From assembly GCF_004348985.1 (NCBI RefSeq), contig NZ_SMKW01000015.1, forward strand, positions 85,668-149,667: 64,000 nucleotides of DNA, read 5' to 3'. Source of the DNA: Saccharopolyspora elongata. Its GTDB lineage: Bacteria; Actinomycetota; Actinomycetes; Mycobacteriales; Pseudonocardiaceae. Made by a program: the position numbers and the translations under genes. Below are positions 33,727 through 41,818 of the stretch, piece by piece. Numbering within the stretch: position 1 is the first letter of the stretch; each line of letters begins with the position of its first letter. The notes below the pieces were generated by a model that was not told the DNA's origin, did no database searches, and saw only the letters and a list, made by a program, of their open reading frames with translations.

Positions 33727-34715
33727 CCGCCACGACCCCGAAGCGGCTGACCACCTCCGCGATGATCGCCTCCTTCGCCGACCCCGGGCAGCGGACCACC
33801 AGCGCCCCGTTCGGCCACGCGCTGGCCGCGCTCGCCGAGGCGGACGACCGGATCGTCGGGCTGACCGCCGACCTCGGCAAGTACACCGACATGCACGTGT
33901 TCGCCGCGGCCCACCCCGACCGGTTCTTCCAGATGGGCATGGCCGAGCAGTTGCTCCTCGGCGCGGCCGCCGGGATGGCCGAGGTGGGGCTCGTGCCGTT
34001 CGCGTCGACCTACAGCGTCTTCGCCGCCCGGCGCGCCTACGACTTCCTCTGCCTGGACATCGCCGAGCCGAACCTCAACGTCAACGTCGTCGGCGGGCTC
34101 CCAGGCCTGACGACCGGCTACGGGCCTAGCCACCAGGCGACCGAGGACGTGGCGATCTTCCGCGGCATGCCGAACCTCACCATCGTCGACCCGTGCGACG
34201 CGGTGGACATCGAGCAGGCGGTGCCGCAGCTGGCCGCCGCCGAAGGTCCGACGTACCTGCGGCTGCTGCGCGGCAAGGTGCCGACCGTGCTGGACGAGTA
34301 CGACTACTCGTTCCGCCTCGGCAAGGCCGCGGTGCTGCGCGGCGGTTCGGACGTCGTGTTCGTCTCAAGTGGACTGATGACGATGCGGGCGCTGCAAGCC
34401 GCGGAGGAGCTCGCGAAGCACCGGGTCGACGTCGCCGTGGTGCACGCGCCGACCATCAAGCCGTTCGACGCCGACACCGTGCTGTCCGAAGTGGACTCCG
34501 ATCGGCTGGTGGTGACGCTGGAGAACCACACCGTGGTGGGCGGGCTGTTCGAGACCGTCGCCTCGGCCGTGGTGACCCGCGGGCTCGGCAAGCGGATCGT
34601 GCCGATCGCGCTGCCCGACGCCTTCCTTGACGCCGGCGCCCTGCCGACGCTGCACGAACGCTACGGCCTCGCGACCGGTGCCATCGTCAGCAAGGTCCTC
34701 GACACCCTCGGCTGA
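33723..34715 (+). CDS. Transketolase, C-terminal subunit
   Basis: A 330-residue protein with the pyrimidine-binding and C-terminal domains. RIVGLTADLGKYTDMHVFAA and FFQMGMAEQLLLGAAAGMAE include the Glu (MAEQ) that activates ThDP, and VPFASTYSVFAARRAYDF follows. The final domain starts near LGKAAVLRGGSDVVFVSSG. The ATG overlaps the stop of the N-subunit (ATGA), so the two are translationally coupled and form an alpha2beta2 enzyme. It ends the plus-strand arm of the catabolic locus; the spacer that follows shows no clear hairpin. Confidence 0.92.
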   Translation: MTATTPKRLTTSAMIASFADPGQRTTSAPFGHALAALAEADDRIVGLTADLGKYTDMHVFAAAHPDRFFQMGMAEQLLLGAAAGMAEVGLVPFASTYSVFAARRAYDFLCLDIAEPNLNVNVVGGLPGLTTGYGPSHQATEDVAIFRGMPNLTIVDPCDAVDIEQAVPQLAAAEGPTYLRLLRGKVPTVLDEYDYSFRLGKAAVLRGGSDVVFVSSGLMTMRALQAAEELAKHRVDVAVVHAPTIKPFDADTVLSEVDSDRLVVTLENHTVVGGLFETVASAVVTRGLGKRIVPIALPDAFLDAGALPTLHERYGLATGAIVSKVLDTLG

Positions 34716-34888
34716 CCGCGACGGCCGGGACCCGGCGGCGTACCCGGTTCCCGGCCAGCAGGCCACCGCTCGCCCACAGTGGGGTGAATTGCGGGATTTT
34801 CGGCGAGATCGCAGTGAACTCGGTGACGCACGTGCCCGAAGGGTGCGCGCGATGTGAATCTACTACGCGATTCTACGAGGTGAGTTCA

Positions 34889-35362
34889 TTGCGGAAAGCG
34901 AGCCACTGGACCCTGGCGGCCTTGGGCGCACTGTGCCTGAGCGGATCGGCCGCGCTGCCGATCGCGGCAGCCGCGCCCGCTCCCCTGGAGGCGTCGTTCA
35001 GCAACGTGGCGGCGGGCACGTGCCTGCAGAGCCCGGACGGCTACGCGATCACGTTGACCGGCTGCAACCCGAGCGATCCCAAGCAGAACTGGTCGCGTGA
35101 GTACCTCGGCCACTCGGAGCTGATCCGGATCAACCGCACGAACAGCTGTATGGGGCACGCGGGCGGCCCGTACGTGCGCCTGATGCCGTGCGACTCCTAC
35201 GACCCGACCCAGCAGTGGCGGGCTGAGGCCGCCGACGAAGGCAGCCTGCTGCACCACATGGACACCAACACCTGCCTGGGCCACCTGAGCGGGTCGGAGG
35301 TGCGGCTGTTCCCCTGCGACCCGGAGAACCCGGCGCAGCAGTGGGGCCTGACCGCGAGCTGA
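34889..35362 (+). CDS. Secreted ricin B-type beta-trefoil lectin
   Basis: A protein of about 157 residues made of a signal peptide and one RICIN-type beta-trefoil. The TTG at 34889 is preferred because GAGGTGAG lies four bases before it; GTG at 34880 is the alternative. The signal (RKASHWTLAALGALCLSGSA) is cleaved near AAAAPA. Three trefoil repeats each have a QxW end: KQNW, TQQW and AQQW, with paired Cys residues (TCLQ/GCNP, SCMGH/PCDS, TCLGH/PCDP) for disulfides. Free-standing secreted lectins of this kind bind galactose-type glycans, but sugar-contact residues are poorly conserved. It has its own terminator and is followed by repeat copy D. Confidence 0.85.
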   Translation: MRKASHWTLAALGALCLSGSAALPIAAAAPAPLEASFSNVAAGTCLQSPDGYAITLTGCNPSDPKQNWSREYLGHSELIRINRTNSCMGHAGGPYVRLMPCDSYDPTQQWRAEAADEGSLLHHMDTNTCLGHLSGSEVRLFPCDPENPAQQWGLTAS

Positions 35363-35371
35363 ACCGAGTGC

Positions 35372-35413
35372 CGTGGGTCTTCCGGGCCGCTGCGGCCGCC
35401 CGGAAGGCCCACG
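35372..35413 (+). terminator. Intrinsic terminator after the lectin gene
   Basis: A 16-bp inverted repeat with one mismatch (CGTGGGTCTTCCGGGC at 35372-35387 with 35398-35413) lies 10 bases past the stop. Confidence 0.75.
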
Positions 35414-35424
35414 ACCGGATTAGA

Positions 35425-35491
35425 CGGGGTGGCGATTTCGCGCGAAATTGCCACCCCGCCCTCTTGCCGAGCGCTGATTTCGCGCGAAATC
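35425..35491. repeat. Paired palindrome, GCGC-core type (copy D)
   Basis: A 34-bp palindrome with one G-T mismatch (35425-35458) and a 16-bp perfect palindrome GATTTCGCGCGAAATC (35476-35491) have centres 42 bp apart. The downstream flank GTGCCCGCACCCC...GGAACGAACC near 35521-35549 resembles the right end of copy C, so the element extends to about 35550. It lies after the lectin terminator and before the MarR gene. Confidence 0.8.
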
Positions 35492-35663
35492 GCCACCTTT
35501 GCGTTCAGGCGGTCACGCCGTGCCCGCACCCCGTTCTGGAACGAACCTCGCCGGCGCGGGCACCGACCGCGCGGGATGTTCCCCTGTGGCACGGGGATTC
35601 GTTCCCGCACCTCGCGTTTCTCGGTGATCGCCGGTACCTCGCAATGAGAGGTAGCTTTGTCGG

Positions 35664-36194
35664 GTGGGCGAGGTGGACTCCCGGGCCGTCGCCGACGAGC
35701 TGACGACCGTGATCTCGACCCTACGGCGGGTCGTGCGGCGCAGCCTTCGCGCCGAATTGCCGATGCCGGACCTGCGTGGCGCGCAGGTCGAATTGCTCCA
35801 GGTCGTCGAGCAGCAGCCGGGCGTCAGCGTGGCCGGCGCCGCGCTCCGGCTGCGCATGGCGGCGAACTCCGCGAGCACCCTGGTCAACCAGCTCACCCGG
35901 GTCGGCCTGTTGCGCCGCGAGACCGATCCGGGCGATCGCCGCGCGGTCCGGCTGCACCTGACCGACGCCGCCACGCACCGGGTCGCCGCCTGGCGGCAGG
36001 CGCGGACCCGCCTGGTGGGCGACGCCCTCGCCGAGCTGTCCGCGGCGGATCAGAAGGCAGTCGCCGATGCCCTGCGCGGGTTGCGCGCATTGGTCCTCGC
36101 GTTGGAAGGAGGTGGCGTCGATGACCGAGGTGGCGGTGCGGTGCCGGGGCCTGCGGCAGTCGTTCGGCGAGCAGGTCGCGGTCGACGGGGTTGA
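35664..36194 (+). CDS. MarR-family regulator
   Basis: A regulator of up to 176 residues. The winged helix includes RGAQVELLQVVEQQPGVSVA, then ALRLRMAANSASTLVNQLTR and VGLLRRETDPGDRRAVRLHL, whose DxRD/R wing is the MarR hallmark. The reading frame continues 74 bases into the ABC gene, ending in a Gly/Arg-rich tail of doubtful value; the core domain ends near residue 145. The GTG start at 35664 has only a distant GAGGTAG. It precedes a DrrAB-like exporter in the same transcription unit, so it probably represses the exporter until a toxic ligand binds. Confidence 0.85.
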   Translation: MGEVDSRAVADELTTVISTLRRVVRRSLRAELPMPDLRGAQVELLQVVEQQPGVSVAGAALRLRMAANSASTLVNQLTRVGLLRRETDPGDRRAVRLHLTDAATHRVAAWRQARTRLVGDALAELSAADQKAVADALRGLRALVLALEGGGVDDRGGGAVPGPAAVVRRAGRGRRG

Positions 36195-36924
36195 CCTGGA
36201 CGTCCGGGCCGGCGAGGTGTTCGGGCTGCTGGGTCCCAACGGCGCGGGCAAGACCACCACGATCCGCGCGATCACCACGCTGCTGCCCACCGCGGCGGGC
36301 GTGGTCGAGATCTTCGGGGTCGACGCGGCACGCCACAAGCTGGCGACGCGCCGGCTGATCGGCTATGTGCCGCAACAGCTTTCGGCCGACGGGTCGCTGA
36401 CCGGGTGGGAGAACGTCGCGCTGTTCGCCCGCCTCTTCGACGTTCCGCGCGCGCAGCGGCGCTCCGCGGTGCGCACCGCGCTGGGCGCCGTCGGGCTCAC
36501 CACCGTCGCCGAACGCTTGGCCGGCACCTACTCGGGCGGCATGGTGCGCCGCCTCGAACTCGCGCAGGCGCTGGTCAGCGGGCCAAAGCTGCTGGTGCTG
36601 GACGAGCCGACCATCGGTCTGGACCCCATCGGCCGGGAGGGCGTGTGGGACCGGATCGCCCAGATCCGCGCCGAGACCGGGATGACCGTGCTGGTCACGA
36701 CGCACTACATGGACGAGGCCGACCAGCACTGCGAGCGGCTCGCCCTGATGCACCGCGGGCGGATCCGGGCGCGGGGAACCCCCGCCGAGCTCAAGGCGGC
36801 CGTGGGACCGGACGCCACGCTCGACGACGTCTTCCGGACGATCACCGACGACACCTTCGAGGAAACGGGAGAAGGGATGCGAGATGTCCGCGCGACTCGA
36901 CGCACCTCCGGCCGCCTCGGTTGA
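36121..36924 (+). CDS. DrrA-type ABC exporter ATP-binding protein
   Basis: A 267-residue ABC ATPase of the daunorubicin-resistance (DrrA) class. Walker A is LLGPNGAGKTTTIRAI, the Q-loop lies in GYVPQQLSADGSLTGWENV, the signature is YSGGMVRRLELAQAL (SGGM as in this class), and Walker B is KLLVLDEPTIGLDPIGR with H-loop VTTHYMDEAD. The C-terminal extension has the DDVFRTITDD element of DrrA. ATG at 36121 follows GGAAGGAGG. It pairs with the permease overlapping its 3' end by 41 bases. Predicted to export a drug or lipid. Confidence 0.92.
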   Translation: MTEVAVRCRGLRQSFGEQVAVDGVDLDVRAGEVFGLLGPNGAGKTTTIRAITTLLPTAAGVVEIFGVDAARHKLATRRLIGYVPQQLSADGSLTGWENVALFARLFDVPRAQRRSAVRTALGAVGLTTVAERLAGTYSGGMVRRLELAQALVSGPKLLVLDEPTIGLDPIGREGVWDRIAQIRAETGMTVLVTTHYMDEADQHCERLALMHRGRIRARGTPAELKAAVGPDATLDDVFRTITDDTFEETGEGMRDVRATRRTSGRLG

Positions 36925-37705
36925 ACCGGTGCGGCGCAGCCCGCCGGGCCTGGTGGCGGCGCGGGTGGCGGCAATGTGCCTGGTGGAGCTGCAGAAGCTG
37001 CGGCACGACCGGGCCGAGCTGCTCACCAGAGCCGTGCAGCCCGCACTGTGGCTGCTGATCTTCGGCCAGGTGTTCACCGGGCTGCGCGCGATCCCCACCG
37101 GGAACGTCCCCTACCTCGACTTCCTCGCGCCGGGCATCCTCGCGCAGTCGGCGCTGTTCATCGCGATCTTCTACGGCATCCAGATCATCTGGGAGCGGGA
37201 TGCGGGAGTGCTGGCGAAGCTGCTGGTCACGCCCACGCCGCGAGTCGCCCTGGTGACCGGCAAGGCATTCGCCGCCGGGGTGCGCGCGCTGGTGCAGGCG
37301 CTCGTGGTGCTGGTGCTGGCGGCGCTGCTCGGCGTCGGCCTCACCGCGAACCCGGTGAACCTGCTCGCGATGGGCGCCGTGGTGGTCCTCGGTTCGGCCT
37401 TCTTCTGCTGCCTGTCCATCACGATCGCCGGGCTGGTGCTGTCCCGGGACCGGCTGATGGGCATCGGGCAGGCGATCACCATGCCGCTGTTCTTCGCCTC
37501 CAACGCCCTGTACCCGGTCGACCTGATGCCGGGGTGGCTGAAGGCGGTCAACTACGCGAACCCGCTCAGCTACGAGGTCGACGCCCTGCGCGGACTGCTG
37601 ATCGGCACGCCCGCGCACCTGGCGCTGGACTTCGGTGTCCTGGTCGTCGCCGCCGGCGTCATGATCGGCATCGCGGCCGCCCTGCTCGGGCGCTTGGCGC
37701 GCTGA
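36884..37705 (+). CDS. DrrB-type ABC-2 permease
   Basis: A 273-residue ABC-2 permease with six membrane helices and a short basic N-terminal arm. LTRAVQPALWLLIFGQVFTG and DFLAPGILAQSALFIAIFYG are the usual first helices; MPLFFASNALYPVDLMPGWL and NYANPLSYEVDALRGLLIGT form the conserved ABC-2 region before the last helix. It overlaps the ATPase gene, as is normal for DrrAB pairs. Whatever followed in the operon is now a deletion-scarred stretch. Confidence 0.92.
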   Translation: MSARLDAPPAASVEPVRRSPPGLVAARVAAMCLVELQKLRHDRAELLTRAVQPALWLLIFGQVFTGLRAIPTGNVPYLDFLAPGILAQSALFIAIFYGIQIIWERDAGVLAKLLVTPTPRVALVTGKAFAAGVRALVQALVVLVLAALLGVGLTANPVNLLAMGAVVVLGSAFFCCLSITIAGLVLSRDRLMGIGQAITMPLFFASNALYPVDLMPGWLKAVNYANPLSYEVDALRGLLIGTPAHLALDFGVLVVAAGVMIGIAAALLGRLAR

Positions 37706-37716
37706 GCGGGCATGGC

Positions 37717-38040
37717 GTGGTCAGCGGCGATCGAACGTCCACCGAGGACGGCGCAAGCGGCCGCCGGTTCGTCGACCAGGCGAGGGCGAAAGCGCTGTTC
37801 GACACGCTGGTCGGCTACGCCGACGACATGAGCGTCGTGCCGCGCCTGGCCGAGTCGTGGGAACCCGACGCGACCGGGATGCGGTGGCTGATCCGGTTGC
37901 GCAGCGCCCGGTTCCACGACAACAGGCCGGTCACCGCCGACGACATCCTCTACAGCTACCGCCGCGTCGCCGACCCCGCCACCGCATTGCCGGCGCGGTG
38001 GCAGTTCGCCACCGTCGACTTCAGCGCCAGCCGCGCGCAC
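37717..38040 (+). pseudogene. Remnant of a peptide/nickel-type ABC substrate-binding protein
   Basis: The plus-strand frame from GTG 37717 encodes the N-terminal lobe of an SBP_bac_5 receptor without its signal peptide: AKALFDTLVGYADDMSVVPR, LAESWEPDATGMRWLIRL and FHDNRPVTADDILYSYRRVA. Intact relatives are about 500 residues; here only about 100 remain. The similarity stops near 38040, where an ABC ATPase sequence begins in another frame. The C-terminal lobe and any permease genes are missing. Confidence 0.75.
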
Positions 38041-38043
38041 TCA

Positions 38044-39020
38044 CGGCCACCGTGCTGCTCACCCACGACCTCACTCTCACCCGGCGGCTCGCCGACGAGA
38101 TCGTCGTCCTGCTGGACGGGCGGAACGTCGAGCGGGGCCCGGCGAGCCGGCTGCCGCAGGAGCCGGCCCACGCCTACACCCGGAGCCTGCTCGCGGCCGA
38201 ACCCCGTCTGCCGGACGCGCCCCGAGTTCCGCACGCAGCGGATCCGGCGTCCGGGCTGCACGCGCGCAGGCTGGGAAAGACGGCGAACGGCAAGCGGTTG
38301 CTCGACGACGTGGACCTGCACGTGCCGTCCGGCCGGTGCGTCGCGATCGTCGGGCGCTCCGGGGCGGGCAAGACCACCCTCGCCCGCTGCCTCGCCGGGT
38401 TGACCCGCCCGGACAGCGGTCAAGTGCTGCTGGACGGCGTCCCGCTGGCCGCCGCCATCCGGCGCCGCGACCGGCGGCAGCGGACGCAGGTGCAGTACGT
38501 CCACCAGAACGCCCGCGCGTCCTTCGACGAGTTCCGGCCCGTCGCCGCCCAGATCGCCAGGACCGCCCAGTTCGCCTGCGGCCTCAGCAGCGAGCAGGCC
38601 CGGTCCGAGGCGGCGCGCGTACTCGCCACGATCGGGCTCACCTCGTCGCAGGCCGCGCGGCGGCCCGATGCCCTCTCCGGCGGGCAGTTGCAGCGGGCGG
38701 CGCTGGCTCGGGCGCTGCTCGCCCGGCCTGCGGCGTTGATCTGCGACGAGATCACCTCGGGCCAAGACCTGATCAACCAAGCTGAGCTGCTCGGCCTGCT
38801 CGCCGAAGCCGCCCGCACCACCGCGGTCGGGTTGGTGCTGATCAGCCACGACCTGCCCGCCATCGCTGGCATCGCCGACGAGATCCACGTGCTCGAAGCG
38901 GGCCGCCGCGTCGAGCACGCCGCCACCCACGAGCTGCTCACCCGGCCGCGTACCGCGATCGCGCGCGACCTCGTGGCCAGCGCGAACTGCGGCGCGGCCG
39001 CGACGGGCCGGGGAACCTGA
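38044..39020 (+). CDS. 5'-truncated fused dual ABC ATPase (OppD/OppF type)
   Basis: The frame encodes the tail of an OppD-like ATPase (TATVLLTHDLTLTRRLADEI, ending YTRSLLAAEP) joined to a complete OppF-like ATPase. The second domain has Walker A IVGRSGAGKTTLARCLAG, a Q-loop in QVQYVHQNARASFDEF, signature LSGGQLQRAALARALL, Walker B ALICDEITSGQD and an H-loop LISHDLPAI. So the ancestor was a double ATPase whose first nucleotide-binding half is gone. No start codon with a ribosome site is evident at the junction. The second domain might still be made from an internal start, but with no permease or complete receptor the system should be dead. In place of the usual DEP there is DEI, seen in divergent members. 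Confidence 0.7.
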
Positions 39021-39028
39021 CCGTCATT

Positions 39029-39047
39029 GTTGCAAACCATTCGCAAC
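39029..39047. promoter_or_regulatory. Inverted repeat GTTGC-N9-GCAAC upstream of the methyltransferase remnant
   Basis: GTTGC at 39029-39033 and GCAAC at 39043-39047 form an inverted repeat in an AT-rich patch about 35 bp upstream of the methyltransferase start. The form is that of an operator for a dimeric repressor. Metal regulators are conceivable because such ABC/methyltransferase sets can move metallophores, but nothing proves it. Confidence 0.3.
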
Positions 39048-39079
39048 TACACTCGCGGCTGAGCGGAAGGGCGGTACCA

Positions 39080-39455
39080 ATGGGCAACGACCTGCGAGCG
39101 GCGATCGATGCGGTCCGCGACAACTGGGACCGCCGGGCCCCGGCGTACGACCGCTTCTACCAGGACTACGCGCAGGACAAACGCGATGCGTGGCGCGCGA
39201 CCTGCGAGAAGGCCCTGGTCGAGCTGCTCGGCCGGCGCGACCGGCCGCTCGAAGTGCTCGACGTCGGCACCGGCACCGGGTTCCTCGCCACGCTGCTGGC
39301 CGAGCTCGGGCACAACGTCACCGCGATCGACGCCTCCAGCACGATGCTCGGCTACGCCCGCGCCGAAGCGCGCCGACCGGCTCCTCCCCGGATATGCGCG
39401 ACCGGTCAGCGCGGATTTCTTCCTCCTCGGCACCCGGCCGGCGCAGCTGCCCTGA
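39080..39455 (+). pseudogene. Class I SAM-dependent methyltransferase with internal deletion
   Basis: From ATG 39080 the frame gives NWDRRAPAYDRFYQDYAQDK and the SAM-binding LEVLDVGTGTGFLATLLAEL with VTAIDASSTMLGYARAEARR. About 100 residues in, similarity jumps: a different frame gives ADRLLPGYARPVSADFFLLG and TRPAQLP before a TGA at 39453, which resembles the normal C-terminus of such enzymes. Thus about 100 or more residues holding the substrate domain have been deleted with a frameshift near 39370. The intact form is often next to peptide or metallophore-type ABC genes, fitting the wreckage upstream. Confidence 0.7.
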
Positions 39456-39471
39456 CGCCGCGCGTTCGCGA

Positions 39472-39972
39472 TCAGTGGTGGTACTCGTGCGCGACCGCGT
39501 GCCCCTTGCCGCGGGCGATCAGCGCCCGGTTGACCGGCACCGTCAGCACGAAGGCGATCGCCAGGGCGACCAACAGGGAGCCCCAGAACAGCGGGCTGGT
39601 GAGCCCGGCGTCCATCGCGCCGGGGATGACCACCATGATCAGGTTGTCCACGATCTCCATCACGGTGATCGACAGCGTGTCGGCGGCCAGCGCGACGCCG
39701 AGCGCGGCACCGAAGGCCAGCCCCGAGCGGAGCACCGGCAGGATCGTCAGGCCGTAGCCGAACACGAACGCCAGCACCACGGCCAGCACGATCGTCGCCA
39801 CGTTCGACAGGCCCAGCGCGGTGCCGATGACCATGCCGAGCACCTCGCCGATCGCGCAGCCGGTCAGGCAGTGCAGGGTGGCCGAGATCGCGGACCGGGT
39901 CAGCGCCCGCCCCGTCAGCGGCCGATGATCCGCGTGTCCGTGGTGGTCATGGGTTTCCGGATGGTCGGCCAT
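39472..39972 (-). CDS. DUF4396 membrane protein with His-rich N-terminus
   Basis: A 166-residue membrane protein. The His-rich leader HPETHDHHGHADH is followed by four to five helices, including SATLHCLTGCAIGEVLGMVI, TIVLAVVLAFVFGYGLTILP and MEIVDNLIMVVIPGAMDAG, the DUF4396 pattern. It ends HAVAHEYHH. The conserved HCxxGC motif and terminal histidines suggest metal (copper) binding. Start at 39972 is eight bases past AGGGGA; ATG 39981 is possible. A CsoR-like palindrome lies about 50 bp upstream (40019-40035), so copper induction is likely, in parallel with the copZ-copA unit. Confidence 0.85.
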   Translation of the reverse strand: MADHPETHDHHGHADHRPLTGRALTRSAISATLHCLTGCAIGEVLGMVIGTALGLSNVATIVLAVVLAFVFGYGLTILPVLRSGLAFGAALGVALAADTLSITVMEIVDNLIMVVIPGAMDAGLTSPLFWGSLLVALAIAFVLTVPVNRALIARGKGHAVAHEYHH

Positions 39973-40018
39973 GGTTCGCATTCCCCTCGACGACGGTGTT
40001 CGGCGAGCGGCTCCCTGT

Positions 40019-40035
40019 ATACCCAACGGGGGTAT
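40019..40035 (-). promoter_or_regulatory. CsoR-like copper operator upstream of the DUF4396 gene
   Basis: ATACCCAACGGGGGTAT has perfect 6-bp arms (ATACCC/GGGTAT) and a G-tract centre, as in actinobacterial CsoR sites. It lies about 47 bases from the start codon and so overlaps the expected promoter. A second such site is at 41749-41766. No csoR gene is in the window. Confidence 0.7.
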
Positions 40036-40125
40036 GGCTTGCAACCCCCGGCGGTGCGACGCGTTGGCCGTCACCTAGGTGTTGCGGGTCAGGACGTTGA
40101 TGCCGTGGTGGCCGGCCACCTGCGC

Positions 40126-41616
40126 CTAGGCGCCGTGGCGGCTCACGCGCGGAACCCGGCCGGCGAGCGCGGCTTCGGCGACGGCGACGTCGTTGAAGGG
40201 GAAGCGGATTCCGCCGACCGTCTGGTAGCGCTCGTGGCCCCGGCCGGCGATGAGCACGACATCACCGGGCTCGGCCCGCTCGACGGCCGCGGCGATCGCC
40301 CGCCTGCGGTCCTCCTGCACCAGCACCTCCGCGCCGCCGCAGCCGATCGTGCCGGTGAGCATCTGAGCGATGATCTCCCCGGGCCGCTCGTCGTAGGGGT
40401 CGTCGGCGGTGAAGATCGCGGTGTCGGCGGCCAGCGCGATGCGCCCCATGTCCGGGCGGTTGAACCGGTCCCGGTTGCCCGCGCTGCCCACCACCAGGTG
40501 GACGCGCCCTGCCGGGTTCGCCCGGCGCGCGGTGGCGATCAGCTGGGCCAGCGCGGACGGCGTGTGGGCGAAGTCGACCACCACCTGGAACGGCTGGCCG
40601 GCGTCCACCCGCTGGTACCGGCCGGGCGGCGGCGCCGCACCCAGGCCGGCCGCCGCGTCCCGCCGGGACACCCCCATCAGGCGGGCCGCCGCGTAGGCGG
40701 CGACCAGGTTCGCGGGCTGCCCCCCGCAGGCGGGCGTGGTCAGCTCGACCTCGTCGCGCCCGTCCCGCACGAGGACCCGCATGCCGCCGGGCGTCGAGGC
40801 CGCCGCGTCGACCCGCACGTCCGCCAGGCGGGCTTGGCCCACGGTCACCGTCGGCACCCGCGCCTGGGCCGCCAGCCGCCGCCCCCACGAGTCGTCGATG
40901 TTGATCACCGCCCGGCGGCAGGCGTCCGGCGTGAACAGCGCCGCCTTCGCCGCGTAGTACTGCTCCGTGGTGCCGTGGTAGTCGAGATGCTCCGGGCTGA
41001 GGTTCGTGAACACCGCGACCTCGGCCGTGACCGGGTCGATGCGGTGCTGGTCGACGGCGTGCGAGGACACCTCCATCGCCGCCGCCTGGACGCCCGCCGC
41101 ACGCATCCGGCACAGGGTCCGCTGGAGCTCGGCGGCGCCCGGGGTGGTCAGGGCGGCAGGGTTGCGCGCCCCGGGGATCCGGGCCTCCACCGTGGACACC
41201 AGTCCCGTGCGGTACCCGGCGGCGGCGAGCGCCGCCTCGATCAGGTGCACCGTTGTGGTCTTGCCGTTCGTGCCGGTCACGGCGGCGACCGCCAGCGCGT
41301 CCGCCGGATGGCCGTGCACCGCGGCGGCCACCGGCCCCACCGCCGGCCGCACGGCCGGAACCCGCACCTGCGGCACCGGCGCGTCGACGAACCGCCGCAC
41401 CAGCAGCGCGCCGGCTCCCGCCGCCACCGCCTCGTCCGCGAAGTCGTGCCCGTCCACGTGCGCTCCGGGCACCGCGCAGAACAGCGCGCCCCGCCTCACG
41501 CACCTGCTGTCCTCGGTGACGTCCAGGACGTCGGCGGCGCCGCGCAGCTCGGCCTCGGGAAGGTCCTGAGTGGCCTTCGCGAGGCTGATTCCCCCGTGCC
41601 GACAACCGCATTCCAT
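40126..41616 (-). CDS. MurE-like Mur ligase paralogue outside a cell-division cluster
   Basis: A 496-residue Mur ligase. Walker A TGTNGKTTT (114-122), the LSPEHLDYHGTTEQYYAAKA region whose Lys is carbamylated in the family, and HLVVGSAGNRDRFNRPDMG give the three-domain MurE layout. The position that selects the third peptide residue is TADDPYDERP in place of the DNPR of diaminopimelate-specific MurE, so the amino acid added may differ. The N-terminal 72 residues of the longer frame are non-homologous and overlap the copper promoter; ATG 41616 follows AAGGTGA. No other mur/fts genes are present. It might be a housekeeping duplicate, a resistance-linked variant or part of an unrelated ligase pathway. 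Confidence 0.85.
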   Translation of the reverse strand: MECGCRHGGISLAKATQDLPEAELRGAADVLDVTEDSRCVRRGALFCAVPGAHVDGHDFADEAVAAGAGALLVRRFVDAPVPQVRVPAVRPAVGPVAAAVHGHPADALAVAAVTGTNGKTTTVHLIEAALAAAGYRTGLVSTVEARIPGARNPAALTTPGAAELQRTLCRMRAAGVQAAAMEVSSHAVDQHRIDPVTAEVAVFTNLSPEHLDYHGTTEQYYAAKAALFTPDACRRAVINIDDSWGRRLAAQARVPTVTVGQARLADVRVDAAASTPGGMRVLVRDGRDEVELTTPACGGQPANLVAAYAAARLMGVSRRDAAAGLGAAPPPGRYQRVDAGQPFQVVVDFAHTPSALAQLIATARRANPAGRVHLVVGSAGNRDRFNRPDMGRIALAADTAIFTADDPYDERPGEIIAQMLTGTIGCGGAEVLVQEDRRRAIAAAVERAEPGDVVLIAGRGHERYQTVGGIRFPFNDVAVAEAALAGRVPRVSRHGA

Positions 41617-41739
41617 TCGCGTCACCTTGAACTTCCCGAATCCCGCGCATCCGGTCTGCAGTGTCGACCCGACGCCGGCCGCTCGCGAATCGCTGTGACC
41701 ACGGGAGAAACGGAAGTGACGCGTGGTGCGACCCACTCG

Positions 41740-41768
41740 TTGACTACAGTACCCCCCTAGGGTATAAA
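41740..41768 (+). promoter_or_regulatory. copZ-copA promoter with CsoR-like operator in the spacer
   Basis: A consensus promoter is visible: -35 TTGACT (41740-41745), a 17-bp spacer and -10 TATAAA (41763-41768). The spacer contains GTACCCCCCTAGGGTAT (41749-41765), a CsoR-type TACCCC/GGGTA palindrome with a G/C tract, so copper-free CsoR would block RNA polymerase directly. The promoter is about 50 bp upstream of copZ. Confidence 0.8.
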
Positions 41769-41818
41769 GGACGCGTCGGCGACGAGCCGGCGGAAAGCCA
41801 GCGAAAGGGGACGGCGAC

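Noticed and set aside
27217..34715. Naming the sugar locus as a ribose or dihydroxyacetone pathway
   Set aside because: RpiB and DhaKL alone would allow it, but the SDR, split transketolase and dedicated transporter fit a specialised C4 or branched-sugar pathway better. I left gene symbols empty because no substrate is proved.
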